The notes below the pieces were generated by a model. The model was not told where the DNA came from. It ran no database searches and saw only the letters and a program-made list of their open reading frames with translations. DNA of 64,000 bases from Chromobotia macracanthus (taxonomy: Eukaryota; Chordata; Actinopteri; Cypriniformes; Botiidae), in contig JAZGTH010000015.1 of NCBI GenBank assembly GCA_036877525.1, forward strand, positions 7,773,001 through 7,837,000. Direction: 5' to 3'. Below, piece by piece: positions 25,001 to 36,691 of the stretch (the stretch's first letter is position 1; the number at the start of each line of letters is the position of its first letter). A program made the position numbers and the translations under genes.

Positions 25001-26582
25001 TGTTCAACTGGATTTGCATTGTTGTATCCTTTCTGCCCTGTATATTGCAAAAGATTACGTTTCATTCAGTACAGTGCAATCAAGTGAGTGCTCACTTGCA
25101 TTTGTGTATCATTATCTAAGGATGAGCTCAGTCATTAAATGTGACAAACTGATTTCAGAAGTTCAGTATCTTACATTAAGTAATTCATTAATTTGCATTT
25201 GACAACCATTGAACTGCATTGAAATGATGTATAACTATATTTGTATGTATATTTCCTTTACATTTATAATTAAGATAACAGGCTTAATGATGGATATGCA
25301 GGTTAGTCATTTTGTTCTTTTTTTTTTTGCTCATTTAACTGTAAAATCAGAATAAAACGAATTATGTTTGTTCTTGTATTAGGTCTATACAACCTCTGTT
25401 GTGTGATTGGCACATCTATTGTAACACTAGGGTTATAGTACACTTGGTTAAAAATTAACATGATTAACATGATGACAGCCATTCTTCAAACTTTGTGATG
25501 CCGTATAGGCTGTATAAGTTGTTTTACTGCCCTCCCTAAAATTTGCAGGGAGTTATCTTATAAGTTGTCTTTTAATGTAGGCTATTTGTTTTTTAAGGGC
25601 ATCATTACATGACATCTTTGCATCTTTTTTGTATATTTGTTATTAAAATCCTATTACGCCATGTTTAGTATTTGTTTGCAAATCTGGGACTGTTTGTGTT
25701 TTGCAGCTCCTGATGATCCCGTTGATAATGTCTGTTCTGTACGTCTGGGCTCAGCTAAATCGAGACATGATTGTATCTTTCTGGTTTGGCACCAGATTCA
25801 AGGTGTTGAATACATTCCATTAATGCAGCATATTTAATAGGACTGAAAATGAGTCATATGTGTTAAAAATCCACAAAACATGAAACCTGTTAATGTTCCC
25901 ACTAACACAGGCTTGCTATCTTCCCTGGGTCATTCTGGGATTCAACTATATCATCGGTGGCTCGTAAGAATCTTTTTCTCCCTACAGCAGCTTTGTGGTC
26001 ATGTGCTGTCATTTTGAATGTTGTTGTTGAATCATCACAGTATGACTCAGTATGATGTATGCTTTCTTTGACAGTGTTGTCAACGAGCTGATTGGAAACT
26101 TAGTGGGCCACCTTTACTTCTTTCTGATGTTCAAATATCCCATGGACCTGGGTGGCAGGTCGTTTCTTTCCACCCCACAGTTCCTGTGAGTTCATAGTAT
26201 GCACTTCAGCCTATATTCAGCTGAGCAATGCTTACGTGCATGTCAGCTTATTAATGTATGCACATATAGATGAAGATGGGGCAGGAAAGCAAAACATTTT
26301 ATGTAATTTAAATTAATGTTTAAATTCTGAAATGTTTTAATTTCAACATAATTATTTCAGAGATGTGAAAATCATGTTTTGTGGTCTTGGCTTCTCTGTT
26401 TATACTTGTCAAAATCCCATTTCATTTATTCTCATTTCAGGTACCATTGGTTTCCCAGCCAGCGAGGTGGAGTGTCTGGATTTGGTGTTCCCCCAAGCAG
26501 GAGGCCTGTGCCTCAGGAACAGGCCGGAGGTGGTGGTGGACGCCATAACTGGGGTCAAGGTTTTCGGCTGGGGGACGACTGA
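22007..26582 (+). CDS. derl1: Derlin-1, ER-associated degradation membrane protein
   Basis: Derlin-1 is a rhomboid pseudoprotease of the ER membrane that helps move misfolded proteins to the cytosol and recruits VCP/p97. Eight exons: 22007-22159, 24617-24728, 24959-25023, 25275-25301, 25707-25802, 25911-25963, 26075-26185 and 26441-26582. They join to 252 aa (251 in human). It starts MSDIGDWFKNIPFFTRYWFA and carries several hydrophobic membrane segments, the WR motif (IWRP at the start of exon 2) and GGSVVNELIGNLVGHLYFFL. The C-terminal tail GGGGGRHNWGQGFRLGDD contains the SHP-type FRLGDD motif that binds p97. Rhomboid catalytic Ser/His are not expected in derlins. Exon 4 is a 27-nt micro-exon coding ITGLMMDMQ. 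The first intron (22160-24616) is the largest. Identity is secure. Confidence 0.97.
22160..24616 (+). other. derl1 intron 1
   Basis: A 2.4-kb intron. I see no further exon. At 22700-22740 an ETS-type CTTCCGG is followed closely by TATAAAG, which could be chance. A GC-richer block lies at 23770-24130. Nothing else can be supported. Confidence 0.5.
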
Positions 26583-27638
26583 ACCCTTTTTCTCTTGTGC
26601 CCCTGGATAAATACTGAAATTCTAACATCAATGCTGCAGAATATGGATTTTATATGTTTTGGAGTTTATTTGTAATTGTTGTTTTTCTTCTGACCCACAA
26701 GGAGAAATGTGACAGCTCTTTCTCATCATTTTGTCTCTAACTCTTGATGTCATGTCACACTGTACTTTGTGTGTACAAAAACTCTGTATTCAGAAAAAAT
26801 TGGAAATTCAGAGGACTGTCTGAGTATTTTTCCCACAATACGTTATTCAGTGTATGCAGGCTTTGTTACATGCTCACAGTCTGAAACGTAGCTGTTTAAT
26901 TTCTCCATCGACCTTCAGTGTAGAATGTATTTGTTGACTTTGCAATTAAAATGTTGATTGTTTTTTTTAATCAGCTTATTTGATTCAAAATTTTTCAATT
27001 CATTGTAACGTTTCTCTTGAGCAGTACGTGCTTTACATTTGTATTAACTGAATATCGAATTTGCTGAGGAAGGTACTGTGCATGTTTCAGTCTGTTTTAT
27101 ACATGTGTAGCTGCAGACCTTGAGAAAAGGCTAACAGTATAACTGGTGTTACAGTACAACTGGTGTGCACTTTTCATAAGTGATGAACTGAATTAAAATT
27201 ACCTACCGTGTGCGTGTGTGTAGCAACACGCAACTATAGATGTTTCCAAATCTTGCATTGACTGATTAGCAAACAGAAATCAAAGTTTTTAATTGTTTAT
27301 ACAATGGTAGTTCTGTCTATAGAGTTTCAGTGCTATGGCGTTGGTTCAATATAAAGGAAATTATGGAATGTGGATTTATTTTGTCCCCCAAAACACTGTT
27401 TTGATAAAGTTGCTTCATGAAGGAAATCTTAAGAATCCAGATTCATCAATATGGACGTAATTTAGGATGGTGCAATCTTCTGCAAACTTAGAGTTGTAGA
27501 AAATGTTTCCATCTTATTTAGAACAGTAGAAACTGTTCTAAATAAGATAGAAATGTAAACTGAACATTTAGTTTATCTCTTCATTGTTCATTGCTACAAA
27601 TAAATTGTAAAGCATCAGTGCTCATTAATTTAAATACA
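26583..27638. other. derl1 3' UTR and convergent spacer
   Basis: Non-coding. ATTAAA near 26945 and AATAAA near 27598 are candidate derl1 poly(A) signals. A perfect hairpin lies at 27511-27548 (listed separately). Confidence 0.5.
27511..27548. repeat. Perfect 17-bp inverted repeat with 4-nt loop
   Basis: The left arm ATCTTATTTAGAACAGT (27511-27527) and right arm ACTGTTCTAAATAAGAT (27532-27548) are exact reverse complements around the loop AGAA. It lies where the 3' ends of derl1 and zhx2 meet. It may be a transposon relic or a transcript hairpin. The stem is too short for a normal miRNA precursor. Confidence 0.85.
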
Positions 27639-29078
27639 TTTATTTGCATCTTGAGGGACACTCAGAACACAGATGGCTTAAACCTGTATTTAAACCTTGC
27701 AGTACCCTAATTTTTGGTGAAACGCAATTTGCTTTAAAAAAAAAATTAGGCGCTCCTAATGAAAACATGCTCTGTCTGTTAAATTGTGCTTTGGCAATCG
27801 CCAATGTTGGTGTATTCTGTAAACAATGGGTCTTTAAACAGGCTTCGAATCAGTTGTGTTTAATTCAGTTACAGCAGACTGGTTCTTATAAAGAGCAAGC
27901 AGGATTCTTGATAGGAGTACAGTATTCCTGATACATGTCTGAACGTGACACTAAAGCAGCTGCAGTAGTAGAAAGAAATACATTAAAACTGAAAGCAGTT
28001 CACAGCCAAGTAATGGAAAGGAACTACACCTTGAATACCAGGAAAAGCCAACATGATAAAGATAAAGTTGCTGTAATATTACTGTAATATTGCCAAAATT
28101 AGCATAGAACTACAAATAAATGTGCTGTGCATCGCTATATTGTATTAGTTTCAGTTTTGACTATGTCCACCATGTGGCGCTGTCTCCTTGGCGAGAAAGA
28201 GTATCAAGACTGCAGGCAATGTGTTCACGATCCAAAGAAAAGTCCATAATATCACCTCGGAATGAGATGGTTTCTGTAGAAGCACCTCTTGTACGTGTCC
28301 ACTTAAAATAAAGTGCCATCGTGGATCACATTGTTTTCTCAGATTAAACTATGTCAGCTTCACTAGAAGGTGTATTCATTTTGTGTCCTTTCACAAAAAT
28401 GATTAAATGTTCCATTATAACGGTTAGGCGGAAATGTCTTGGGACTCCTCTTATAAATGTAACAAAAGTCTCGTCTCAAAAAAATTTTACAAACCTGTCA
28501 AAGTACAGAAAAAATATTTACAAGGGCCCTTTTAAAAAACAAACACATAATAATAAAAACATAGAAGTCAAACTTTGGCACTCCATGGTCACTCTCTGGA
28601 CAGAGAAGTTTCACAAAAGCTCCCAGTCCATCTTTTCTCTGCTATCGTCAGAGTCCAGACACGAGATCATTGGTTCCGTATGCAACATTCCTTAAACGTC
28701 AGGCCCATCTAGTTCAGTCATAGCAGCCCGTTTTCGTCTGCAACAGAACAAGCAACAAATGCCACTTGAATCATACATTATGGATGGAGGTATGAAAGAA
28801 AGTCTTAAATTGACACACTGCCCCCCCTCACAACACATACAAAACGTGGGCTCTGCCCTCTCTCTCACTGCCAAGTTGTTTTCTAAAGGCTAAATTACAG
28901 ACTGCCGACATCCCGGGTGTCTTAGAGCCACAGCTGCTACATTATTATGAGAGGCAGCTATTACTTCAGGAAGGCGACTCTTTCACTCCTTCCCATTCCA
29001 AATATCAACCAGTTAGTTTAGGTTCAAGTAATATAAAAAATAACTTCTTAGTAAAAAAGAGACTATACCTTTACCACT
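27639..29078 (-). other. zhx2: zhx2 3' UTR with probable 3' UTR intron
   Basis: On the minus strand a donor (AAAG then GTATAG, intron from 29068) lies 10 nt after the stop codon. A good acceptor (TTCTGTTGCAG) ends at 28738, so 28738-29068 may be spliced out of the 3' UTR. An AATAAA on the minus strand at 27644-27639 is a plausible poly(A) signal. Short frames seen here on either strand do not look coding. Confidence 0.45.
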
Positions 29079-31493
29079 TCATCCCGTCACTCTGTGCTCT
29101 GTTGACAACACTTCAAGGTCTCGTGCCACTTTCTGTCCATCATAATCTTTGCTGTCAGTGTTAGCTGACAAGGAAACCCACCTTTTGCCATCCACATTTG
29201 CCTGTCCTTGTTGGTCCTTGCTTCTGCTGATGTCAGGCATGTTGTGCCCAAGCTTACTGTTGAACCATTCAACTAAGTCATGGTTGGTTAGTTTTGACTG
29301 CTCTGCTAGCTTCTCAAAACCCTCTCCCTTCTGTACCTTCACTTCCTGCAGGTGCCTTTGTAGAACACTTTGGGCTTGTTCTGAGATCGAGCTGTTCTGT
29401 CCATTCTGTTTTTTGTTGCTAAGATGCTGAAACTGTTCCATCCAATCCAAGGTTCCATTCTTTAGAGCAAATCTGTTGTCCTTGAACCAGCGAACAATTT
29501 CTGTACGAGCTAGCCCTGTTTGGATTTCTAGTTGGTTGTACTCCTCTGGTGAGGGCCACTGGGTTTGTGCAAACATGTCTTTAAGAAGGCCAAGAGACTT
29601 GCCATCAATGGCCTCTGGACACACAGAGGATGTAAGAATGGTGATAGGTGAGTCTCTAACTCGGCTGTCCTGCTCATGGACTCCATTCAGGGTCCCTCTT
29701 TGAAGATGATGCTCAAGTCTTTTTGATCCCAAGGAGTTGAGCAAGGCTTGTTCCAGGTTGTCTCGTAGTGCACGTCGCTCTGTAAACCAGCAATCTATTT
29801 CATTTTTGGAGAGTCTGGTTTCAGCTACAAGGTGTTCTATCTCAGCCTGTGTTGGAAAGCAAGTCCTTTGAAAACTTTCTTCCAACTTTTTCATTTGCTC
29901 AGAAGATTTGCCTTTCACTCTCTCCAGAAGTGGAAACTGTGTGGCAACAGGTTTATGGGGTTGGCTGTCCTTCAAAGAGATGTCTGTTTTAATCTGTTGC
30001 ACTGCCTTATGGTTTCCATGGCGCTGATCACTGAACCATTTTTTGATCTCTCCCCAGGAGAGGCCAGTCATCTCAATGAGACGATACACTTCTTCATCAT
30101 CAGGAAACTGGCACTGAATATAGCTGACAGTCAGCTCTCTGATCTGATCAGGGGTTTTATCACAATCTAAAGAAAGGCTTGGTGTGGGAGAGACTGACCT
30201 GGGAGTGCTCTGAACAGACTGGATTATTGAAGGCCTCTTTACCTCTGAGGCAACCAGTGGTGCTGTGTGGGGCCTCTTGACCCCCTGTGCTATTTGATTT
30301 GCAACTGTTAATGCGAGAGGAGCAGCAGTTGCACTGGAGCCATTGGCAACTGGTGCCAAAACTAGGCTGGATTGTCCAAGAACATGGCAAGGAACAGTCT
30401 GGATAAGGGACTGGGAAGCTTTAGTCGACTGAGTTAACTGAGCAGGTAAGACAGTAAAAGCCTGTTGAATGGGCTGAATTGTTCCATTGAACATTTTCTT
30501 TCGTGCTTCCTCAACCTCCTCTGGAGACCAGCTGATCCCTTGTTTCAGCCTCTGGGTAGTGAACCACACTTTAATTTGTTCTTCTGGGTGTTTAGAAGCT
30601 GCAGTGAGCCATGAGAGCTCTGCTTGGGTAGGGTAGGGAAACTTGTTGAAGGAAGTGATGAGGGTCAAGTTACCATCCAGCGAAGGGTTGTATTTTGAAG
30701 TGTTTAAGGGGACGGCAATTTTTGGAACCAAATTGTAGTTAGGTGGACGTTGCAGCGATGGCATTATATGAGAGAGGCCGTCTTTAAGCGTTGCATCTGG
30801 GATTATCACAGTCCCATTCACATTCACTGCAGTAATTTGCTTTTTGGGTAGATCTGGAGTGAGTCTGCCCAGCTGACCATCTCCTGGCAACCGAATACTG
30901 TCTGCTTTAGACTTAACCATCTTAACTGTTGTGGATTTGCTGAGAGGAAAAGCAGTAAAGTCCTCTCCTGACTGAAGGCTGGTGGCATCATAGATGACTG
31001 CGCAGTTGGAACCTTCGATTGTCTGTTCTAGAATGGTCTGATTGTTGAGTTTGATCCTCTTGAACTTGAAGTTGCTCTCCCCAGGATGGCACTTCTCGTT
31101 GTGTTCTGTCAAAGAATCAAACTTTTTTGTGTTGAAGTTGCATACCGCACACAAGTACAGTGGGTTGAGTATAACATTGGGGTGACTGGAATCAACATGT
31201 TCCTTGAATTCGTTGAGGTTTTGAGTGGAAAACTGACAGTATTTGCACTCGTAGCCTCCCTGCAGTTTCCTCTGCGGTTGAGTTTTTGCCTCCGGTTTCT
31301 CTACCTCTGTTGCCTCCTGCACAGCATTCACAGAACTCTTCCTGTCTGTCCACTCTTCAGTAGAAGACAAATGAGAGGATCCATTTTCTTCTGTACTGTC
31401 CACACAAGAGTCCATGTCATCTGCATCGTCTGCTGCAACCAAGTCATCTGGTCGGATCATACAGGGTGTTGAAGACTTTCTCCGACTAGCCAT
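29079..31493 (-). CDS. zhx2: ZHX2, zinc-fingers-and-homeoboxes transcriptional repressor
   Basis: A nuclear factor of the ZHX family, which form homo- and heterodimers, bind NF-YA and mostly repress transcription. It is one uninterrupted coding exon of 804 codons (837 aa in human ZHX2), as in mammals. It starts MASRRKSSTPCM, the ZHX family start, with a G after the ATG. Two C2H2 fingers: C83, C86, H99, H104 and C115, C118, H131, H136. Homeodomains: about 266-322 (FPYPTQAELSWLTAASKHPE), 443-496 (FPDDEEVYRLIEMTGL), 527-580 (FPTQAEIEHLVAETRLSKNE), 630-685 (TQWPSPEEYNQLEIQTGLAR) and a weak fifth at about 703-752. The segments LNPLYLCAVCNFNTKK and ISWSPEEVEEARKKMFNGTI match ZHX2 better than ZHX1 or ZHX3. 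The frame stays open upstream to an ATG at 31610, but I chose 31493 by homology. An acceptor at 31649-31650 starts the exon. The C-terminus after homeodomain 5 is short. Confidence 0.94.
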   Translation of the reverse strand: MASRRKSSTPCMIRPDDLVAADDADDMDSCVDSTEENGSSHLSSTEEWTDRKSSVNAVQEATEVEKPEAKTQPQRKLQGGYECKYCQFSTQNLNEFKEHVDSSHPNVILNPLYLCAVCNFNTKKFDSLTEHNEKCHPGESNFKFKRIKLNNQTILEQTIEGSNCAVIYDATSLQSGEDFTAFPLSKSTTVKMVKSKADSIRLPGDGQLGRLTPDLPKKQITAVNVNGTVIIPDATLKDGLSHIMPSLQRPPNYNLVPKIAVPLNTSKYNPSLDGNLTLITSFNKFPYPTQAELSWLTAASKHPEEQIKVWFTTQRLKQGISWSPEEVEEARKKMFNGTIQPIQQAFTVLPAQLTQSTKASQSLIQTVPCHVLGQSSLVLAPVANGSSATAAPLALTVANQIAQGVKRPHTAPLVASEVKRPSIIQSVQSTPRSVSPTPSLSLDCDKTPDQIRELTVSYIQCQFPDDEEVYRLIEMTGLSWGEIKKWFSDQRHGNHKAVQQIKTDISLKDSQPHKPVATQFPLLERVKGKSSEQMKKLEESFQRTCFPTQAEIEHLVAETRLSKNEIDCWFTERRALRDNLEQALLNSLGSKRLEHHLQRGTLNGVHEQDSRVRDSPITILTSSVCPEAIDGKSLGLLKDMFAQTQWPSPEEYNQLEIQTGLARTEIVRWFKDNRFALKNGTLDWMEQFQHLSNKKQNGQNSSISEQAQSVLQRHLQEVKVQKGEGFEKLAEQSKLTNHDLVEWFNSKLGHNMPDISRSKDQQGQANVDGKRWVSLSANTDSKDYDGQKVARDLEVLSTEHRVTG

Positions 31494-31852
31494 GATCAGG
31501 GAGTAGGACAGTGCAGTGGAGGTGGGCTTTGTTGATGGGCAATGGGCAAGTCTTGGTCTGGTACAGTATTGGTAAATGATGTTTCCGCTGACTGTGAATG
31601 TCAGCTCCAATGGAAGGCTTCATGAGACTTCATCCCAGACCACGCAGTCTACCCAAAGAAGAAAAACAAAGCATCATTGGTTAACAATACAACAACTATA
31701 TTTCCCCACAAGTTTCATTCTAATAATCTAAGAAAAATTCTCTTGAACATTTATGAACTTGTGAATTAAAACACACAGATCAACAATTCAAAAATAAATA
31801 CTTTTCTTTCTGTTTGTAATTTCATAATGAATGCGCAAGTGAATCGGTGCAC

Positions 31853-31895
<43 letters not shown>
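31853..31895. repeat. (CT)n microsatellite
   Basis: About 20 pure CT units in the zhx2 5' intron, about 200 bp upstream (in transcript sense) of the coding exon acceptor. Confidence 0.9.
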
Positions 31896-31899
<4 letters not shown>

Positions 31900-33351
31900 A
31901 CATGTGCAGGGATCTAAAGGGATGTAAAGAAGCACGCGACATAAAGCTGCTAATAGTTCTAAAGTTTTCTGCACTTTAAGCAAGTAATTACAAAACCAGT
32001 TGCTTTTAAAATCAATAAAGTGTGTGGTGCTGGAGCGATGACCGCTTGCTCATAATACAGCAGCACTTTTCAGAAGAACTTAAATTAGACTCCATTATTG
32101 ACACCTTACGCATTTGTCACATTTATGCATATTTTCACACTTTATACATGTTGTCTTTAATATCCTGTACATATGAAGTACCTCAGAAGATAATTACTGA
32201 TTTAGAAAAAACAGTTCTCTCTATCAGCACTTAATCTGTTGATATCTTCAATGCATTTTCACGACATTAAAATGCCCATATTTAACACAACTAGGGTGAG
32301 CACTGATATGGCCATTGACAAGGTAAGCTTAACTAACTGAAAAGTAGTTATGAATGTCATAAATCTGCAAGTATATTTCAAAAACTACTTATAAATATAA
32401 ATCAACACATGAGTGCAGCACACAGATCTGTGAAACAGGTGTGTATAGTATAATAATGTATAGTATGACATAGGCTTATGGCTGGTTTACTTGAGCATAA
32501 GCCAGTGTTCTTGTTACAATATGTAACTGCTTTACATCTTTCAATAAAACACTATAGAAATACACAAAATAAAGTAGCTCCTCTGCAGGGACATTTTAAT
32601 GTCTTTCTCCAACAACTCCAAAACAAAAACTCCCCAAAATTCATCAGTCCCCCCCATATGAGCTTCTGATGGGGAAGTTACTGTCTTCAAGTATTTTTAT
32701 TACGTTAAAGGTCAATCTAATGTTCTGTAGCATTGCTTGTGCCATGCCTTGAACCCTGCCCCCACAGATAACCAAACTGAGACGAACCGTGGCTCCAAAA
32801 CAGTGATATGAACTGTAAGACTGGTGCCAAAATGACTGAGCCCAGAGAAAACCATTTCCCAAGAGAAAGACTGAACCCCCACGAGAATCAACACCTGAAT
32901 ACCTTCTCAACATCTGAATACCTCTTCAAAGTATTCACACCACATCCAAGACAACTGCCCCACTGTGTGTAGACAGATGAATCACACCTCATCAACGACT
33001 GTCCACATCTGTTTCCTTGCTCCCTCACCCTCTTTCTCTCCCCCTTCTCGCATCCCAAAGCAAAGATGCAAAAAGCTCACCTAAAACCATCCATTTCAAC
33101 CATTGTAGATGTGAACATAACCATTCATGTTTAGTAACATTTTAAAGGTTTCAGTGCGTATGGTAAAAGGGTCTCATTCCTTTTAATGTAGGAAAATCCA
33201 CAATTAAGATATATAAATTGAGCTAGAATCTGTATGCAGCTGAAGAAAAACTCCACCCAGGTCTCTCACACAAATTACCTCCTGTATGCAAATGAAATGC
33301 ATCTTCTCGCAGAAATCAAAGAAGAACATTCACCACAGGTTGCAACCCCTA

Positions 33352-34200
33352 GTGTGAGATGCCCCAATGTTGATAATAAAGAATGAGTATTTAAGGGATG
33401 GTGGCAGGAAATTCAGGGAATCTGTACACAGATCTCCCGCACGATTGCCGTGTGTAGTCCTTTCATTGCCAGGTAAATATTCTAATCTCTAAAATATTTA
33501 TGATGTATTTGATTGACCGATGTTTTACTTTCTGAATTAGATTTTGAATTATTGTTCTTTTACCTGGTTAATAAATTGTTACATTTTTATTCATTCTGAC
33601 TTACTCTAGATTATTAACTGAAGTAGATCATGTTGTATCCATTGTTACCATAAATCTGCGTCAGGTTAGTAACGGACTAAGATCTAGCTTTGAGTGGAGC
33701 ATTGGGGCACACCAGCTAGATCTTAGAGTTCCGCCTAACATTTGGCATTAGTTCAAGTGTATTTAGACTGTGAAGGCTAAAAAGGGAATTTCCGTTTAGG
33801 TACAAGATGTTGACAGACCAACCTAAATAGGGTGAGCCTTACCTCTGTTTAATGTAATGTTATTCTAGTTAAGTGTACATGGGGAACCATGGCATGACTA
33901 TACCAAAATCCATGAGAAAGTATTGGTTGGCTTATATCTGAAGTAATGGTCATGACCTCTTACTAGAGATAATGTTGCTTTATTCAAGTGTACACAGATC
34001 TATGGGGACTAAATTAAGTACTTTTAGAGTGAGTAAGCATGGGAGCAACCCTCTAAACAGTATAGTCCATTACCTCTGTCTAATGACCAAAACTGGCGAG
34101 TTTGTGATCGTGGGATCCGTGTAAAACGGCCGACACGAGTTCCCTAAGCGACAATGGTATCCGGATGAACCAGTATTATACAAATTAAGAAGTAAACTAG
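33352..34200 (+). mobile_element. Possible degraded LTR / leader fragment of a retroelement
   Basis: Promoter-like and terminator-like signals occur in LTR order: TGTGAGATGCC at 33352, a TATA-like GTATTTAAGG near 33388, a splice-donor-like CCAGGTAAAT near 33470, and GTTAATAAATTG near 33565 containing AATAAA. Unusual, less AT-rich sequence follows to about 34200. There is no gag or pol frame and no second LTR in the window. No target-site duplication was established. This is a weak call from composition and signal order only. Confidence 0.25.
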
Positions 34201-35128
34201 AATGTCTGAACATGCACCTAAATTTAAGAATCATCAAATAACGGTTAAAAATGTTTTATTATTGGAGTCAGATAAAACAAAGAGGTAATAGATAGAAGAA
34301 AATGTATTTGAATTAATCCTGTTATGTTGTGTAAAAGAAAGACAATACCACACAAGAATCCTTCTGCCGCGCCATTGGCTACCGTCGTTGGACCTGTGGG
34401 CGGACCTTACAGAACCAAACTGCAGCATTGGTGTATCGTTACACCTCTATTATTAAGGTAATAGAAAATCATTAAGATGCTTAGACACTACATGTGAAAA
34501 TGCAAAGACGTCTTTATTGTACAAGATAGCCAAAAGTTGAGGCTTATGAATGTTAACAGGTTTTTCTCCCCACAGTATTATGTATCTTAGGGTAACAGAT
34601 TAATACTCACTTCAGGTGCAACACAGCTTGATTAGTTTCAACATCACAATAGACTACAGGGCTTCATTTACAACCATCAACTGCTATGTTGTAGCAATGG
34701 CGACTGCATGAAAGCACTGAGATGCCTTTATGTTATGTATTAAAAGCACTTTCACATGCTTTAATTAGAGGCATCAGCAATATGGTGGACAGTCCGGATA
34801 GGAGGGGCAGAAACATCTTGTACCAGGCCCAACTTGTACAGTCCAATAATAGCCTTCCTCAGGCTTGTGGTGCCCTCGGCAGATCTCAGTACATTGGAGA
34901 CTGATTAAATATGAATAGGACCCTGAGCATCTCATATCACAGTCTCAACTCAATGTGAGAACAGCAGACTAATGTAGCCATGGCTACTTCTGTTCTATGT
35001 GCTGTGAAACTGTGAAAAAGGCCAAAGAAATAAAGGACAACCGAAACCTAAAGACAATTTTACATTAAGTTTTATTTATTTGGCTACATTATCAGTTGGA
35101 ATTCTTCAAGTAAATTGACATGTCCAGC

Positions 35129-35148
35129 ATATATATATATATATATAT
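35129..35148. repeat. (AT)n microsatellite
   Basis: About ten AT units in the zhx2 intron. Confidence 0.9.
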
Positions 35149-36677
35149 GTTTCGACAAGAAGTTTGATGATGATTGATGATCTGTAATTATTATTATTAT
35201 GCATGTGATTTTCTAAACCAAATAATTGAGATACATGCAATAGTTGTACTTGTAATAAACTTAATTACACTGCAGGACCAAATGGCTAATGGTAAAATGA
35301 TCAAAAACTTAAAATATTACGGAACAGTTGCAGCAGTTAAAATAAACAAATTACCGTAGTGAATTCATATACTTTAACATTAAATCGTGATGAAAAACTA
35401 TAGAAACTCATTTGTGTTTTTTTATAGTTGTTGTTATGGGCAGAACATAACAGAAAAAGGAACATTAAATATTCAAGGAACATTAACATTTCACAAGCAA
35501 TAATAATAAAGGTAAGCAGCTATATAGCTTCATAGGAATTAAGATGATCGTATCAACAGATTATCAAGGCACTTAACTACATGTGCTTTCATTGCCTCAT
35601 GAAAAATCATTAAGTGAAGAATATAAAGGAAAGTAACCCACATACATGAACACTCTGAATTGTAAGTGTTTGCCAAGGGTTTATAGCCTTTAAATAACGA
35701 GAAACCAAAAGACAGTTGTGAGCACATACATTCAAAAAAGCACATACATTCATACATGAAAGCCATTCAAAAGGAAACATTTCTTGGCCTCAGGTTCCAA
35801 TAGCTGTTATTGACGTAAGATATAAAGAGTGATTGTTGTGTGGCTAAGACTATTTAAGGTAAATGTTAACAAAAACAAATATATTTGCCCCTGCTTTTCA
35901 TAACCTTTTGAGTTAAGGGACATGAAAGTGTGAAGATGATTCAAAGCAACCACAAAAACAGACTGTCACAAGCGACTGTCATGACGAGCCAATTCAGACT
36001 AATATGTAAATAAGTGACACACATGGTAAATAAACACCACAATACCAGAGAAAGAGTGGTAGAACAGCTGAACACATATCAGTTGGCCTGTCTGCTTTCG
36101 CATGCATTGACATGCATTTTTCCAGGAAAGGATGTAGCTGCGGCACTGCTGTGAAGGGGCGGAGACAGAGCTGTTAATTCTGTGGGGCACAGTGTGGGGG
36201 GGCTGAATTTGGGTTCGGGCAGAATTAATTTAAATCTCATCAAATGAGGGTTCTAGAAGCCTGCAGCACTGCACAAAATCGACACTGTTTTACATCAGCA
36301 TATTTTCCTGTTCATCAACTGTATGGATTTTAAAAGTGCTAGTATTACTGTCTGTTATTGCTATTGTTACTGTCTACTGGCTATCAGAATAAGGTAGCAG
36401 AGGATTCATAGCAGGAATGATACGTGATGCTTATCAATATATTAATCAATAATTAGCAGCCCCACAGAGCCTGGCTGAAGGTTGCAGTAACAGTCTAGAC
36501 CATAAAGATACTGAGCAAGAGAAGTAGTTTCTGTTTAAAGAGGATACATTTGTGCACACAAGGGTACAGTAGTTTTACAGTAAGAGAAAGACAGAGCTCA
36601 AAACGAAGTGGGTAGGAGTCAAGGCTTTTAGAGGTTTGGGGTACTTGGGAACAGGCCTCAAAAATCTGGACTCATGC

Positions 36678-36691
36678 GTTGCCATGGAAAC
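36678..36691. promoter_or_regulatory. RFX X-box palindrome
   Basis: GTTGCCATGGAAAC matches the RFX-family X-box consensus (GTNRCC, spacer, RGNAAC) on both half-sites. It sits in a locally GC-richer block (36600-36790) inside the zhx2 5' intron, as might be expected of an enhancer. Occupancy is not known. Confidence 0.6.

Noticed and set aside
27644..28695. Plus-strand frames of 63 to 114 codons
   Set aside because: They lie antisense to the zhx2 3' UTR and have no recognisable domain.
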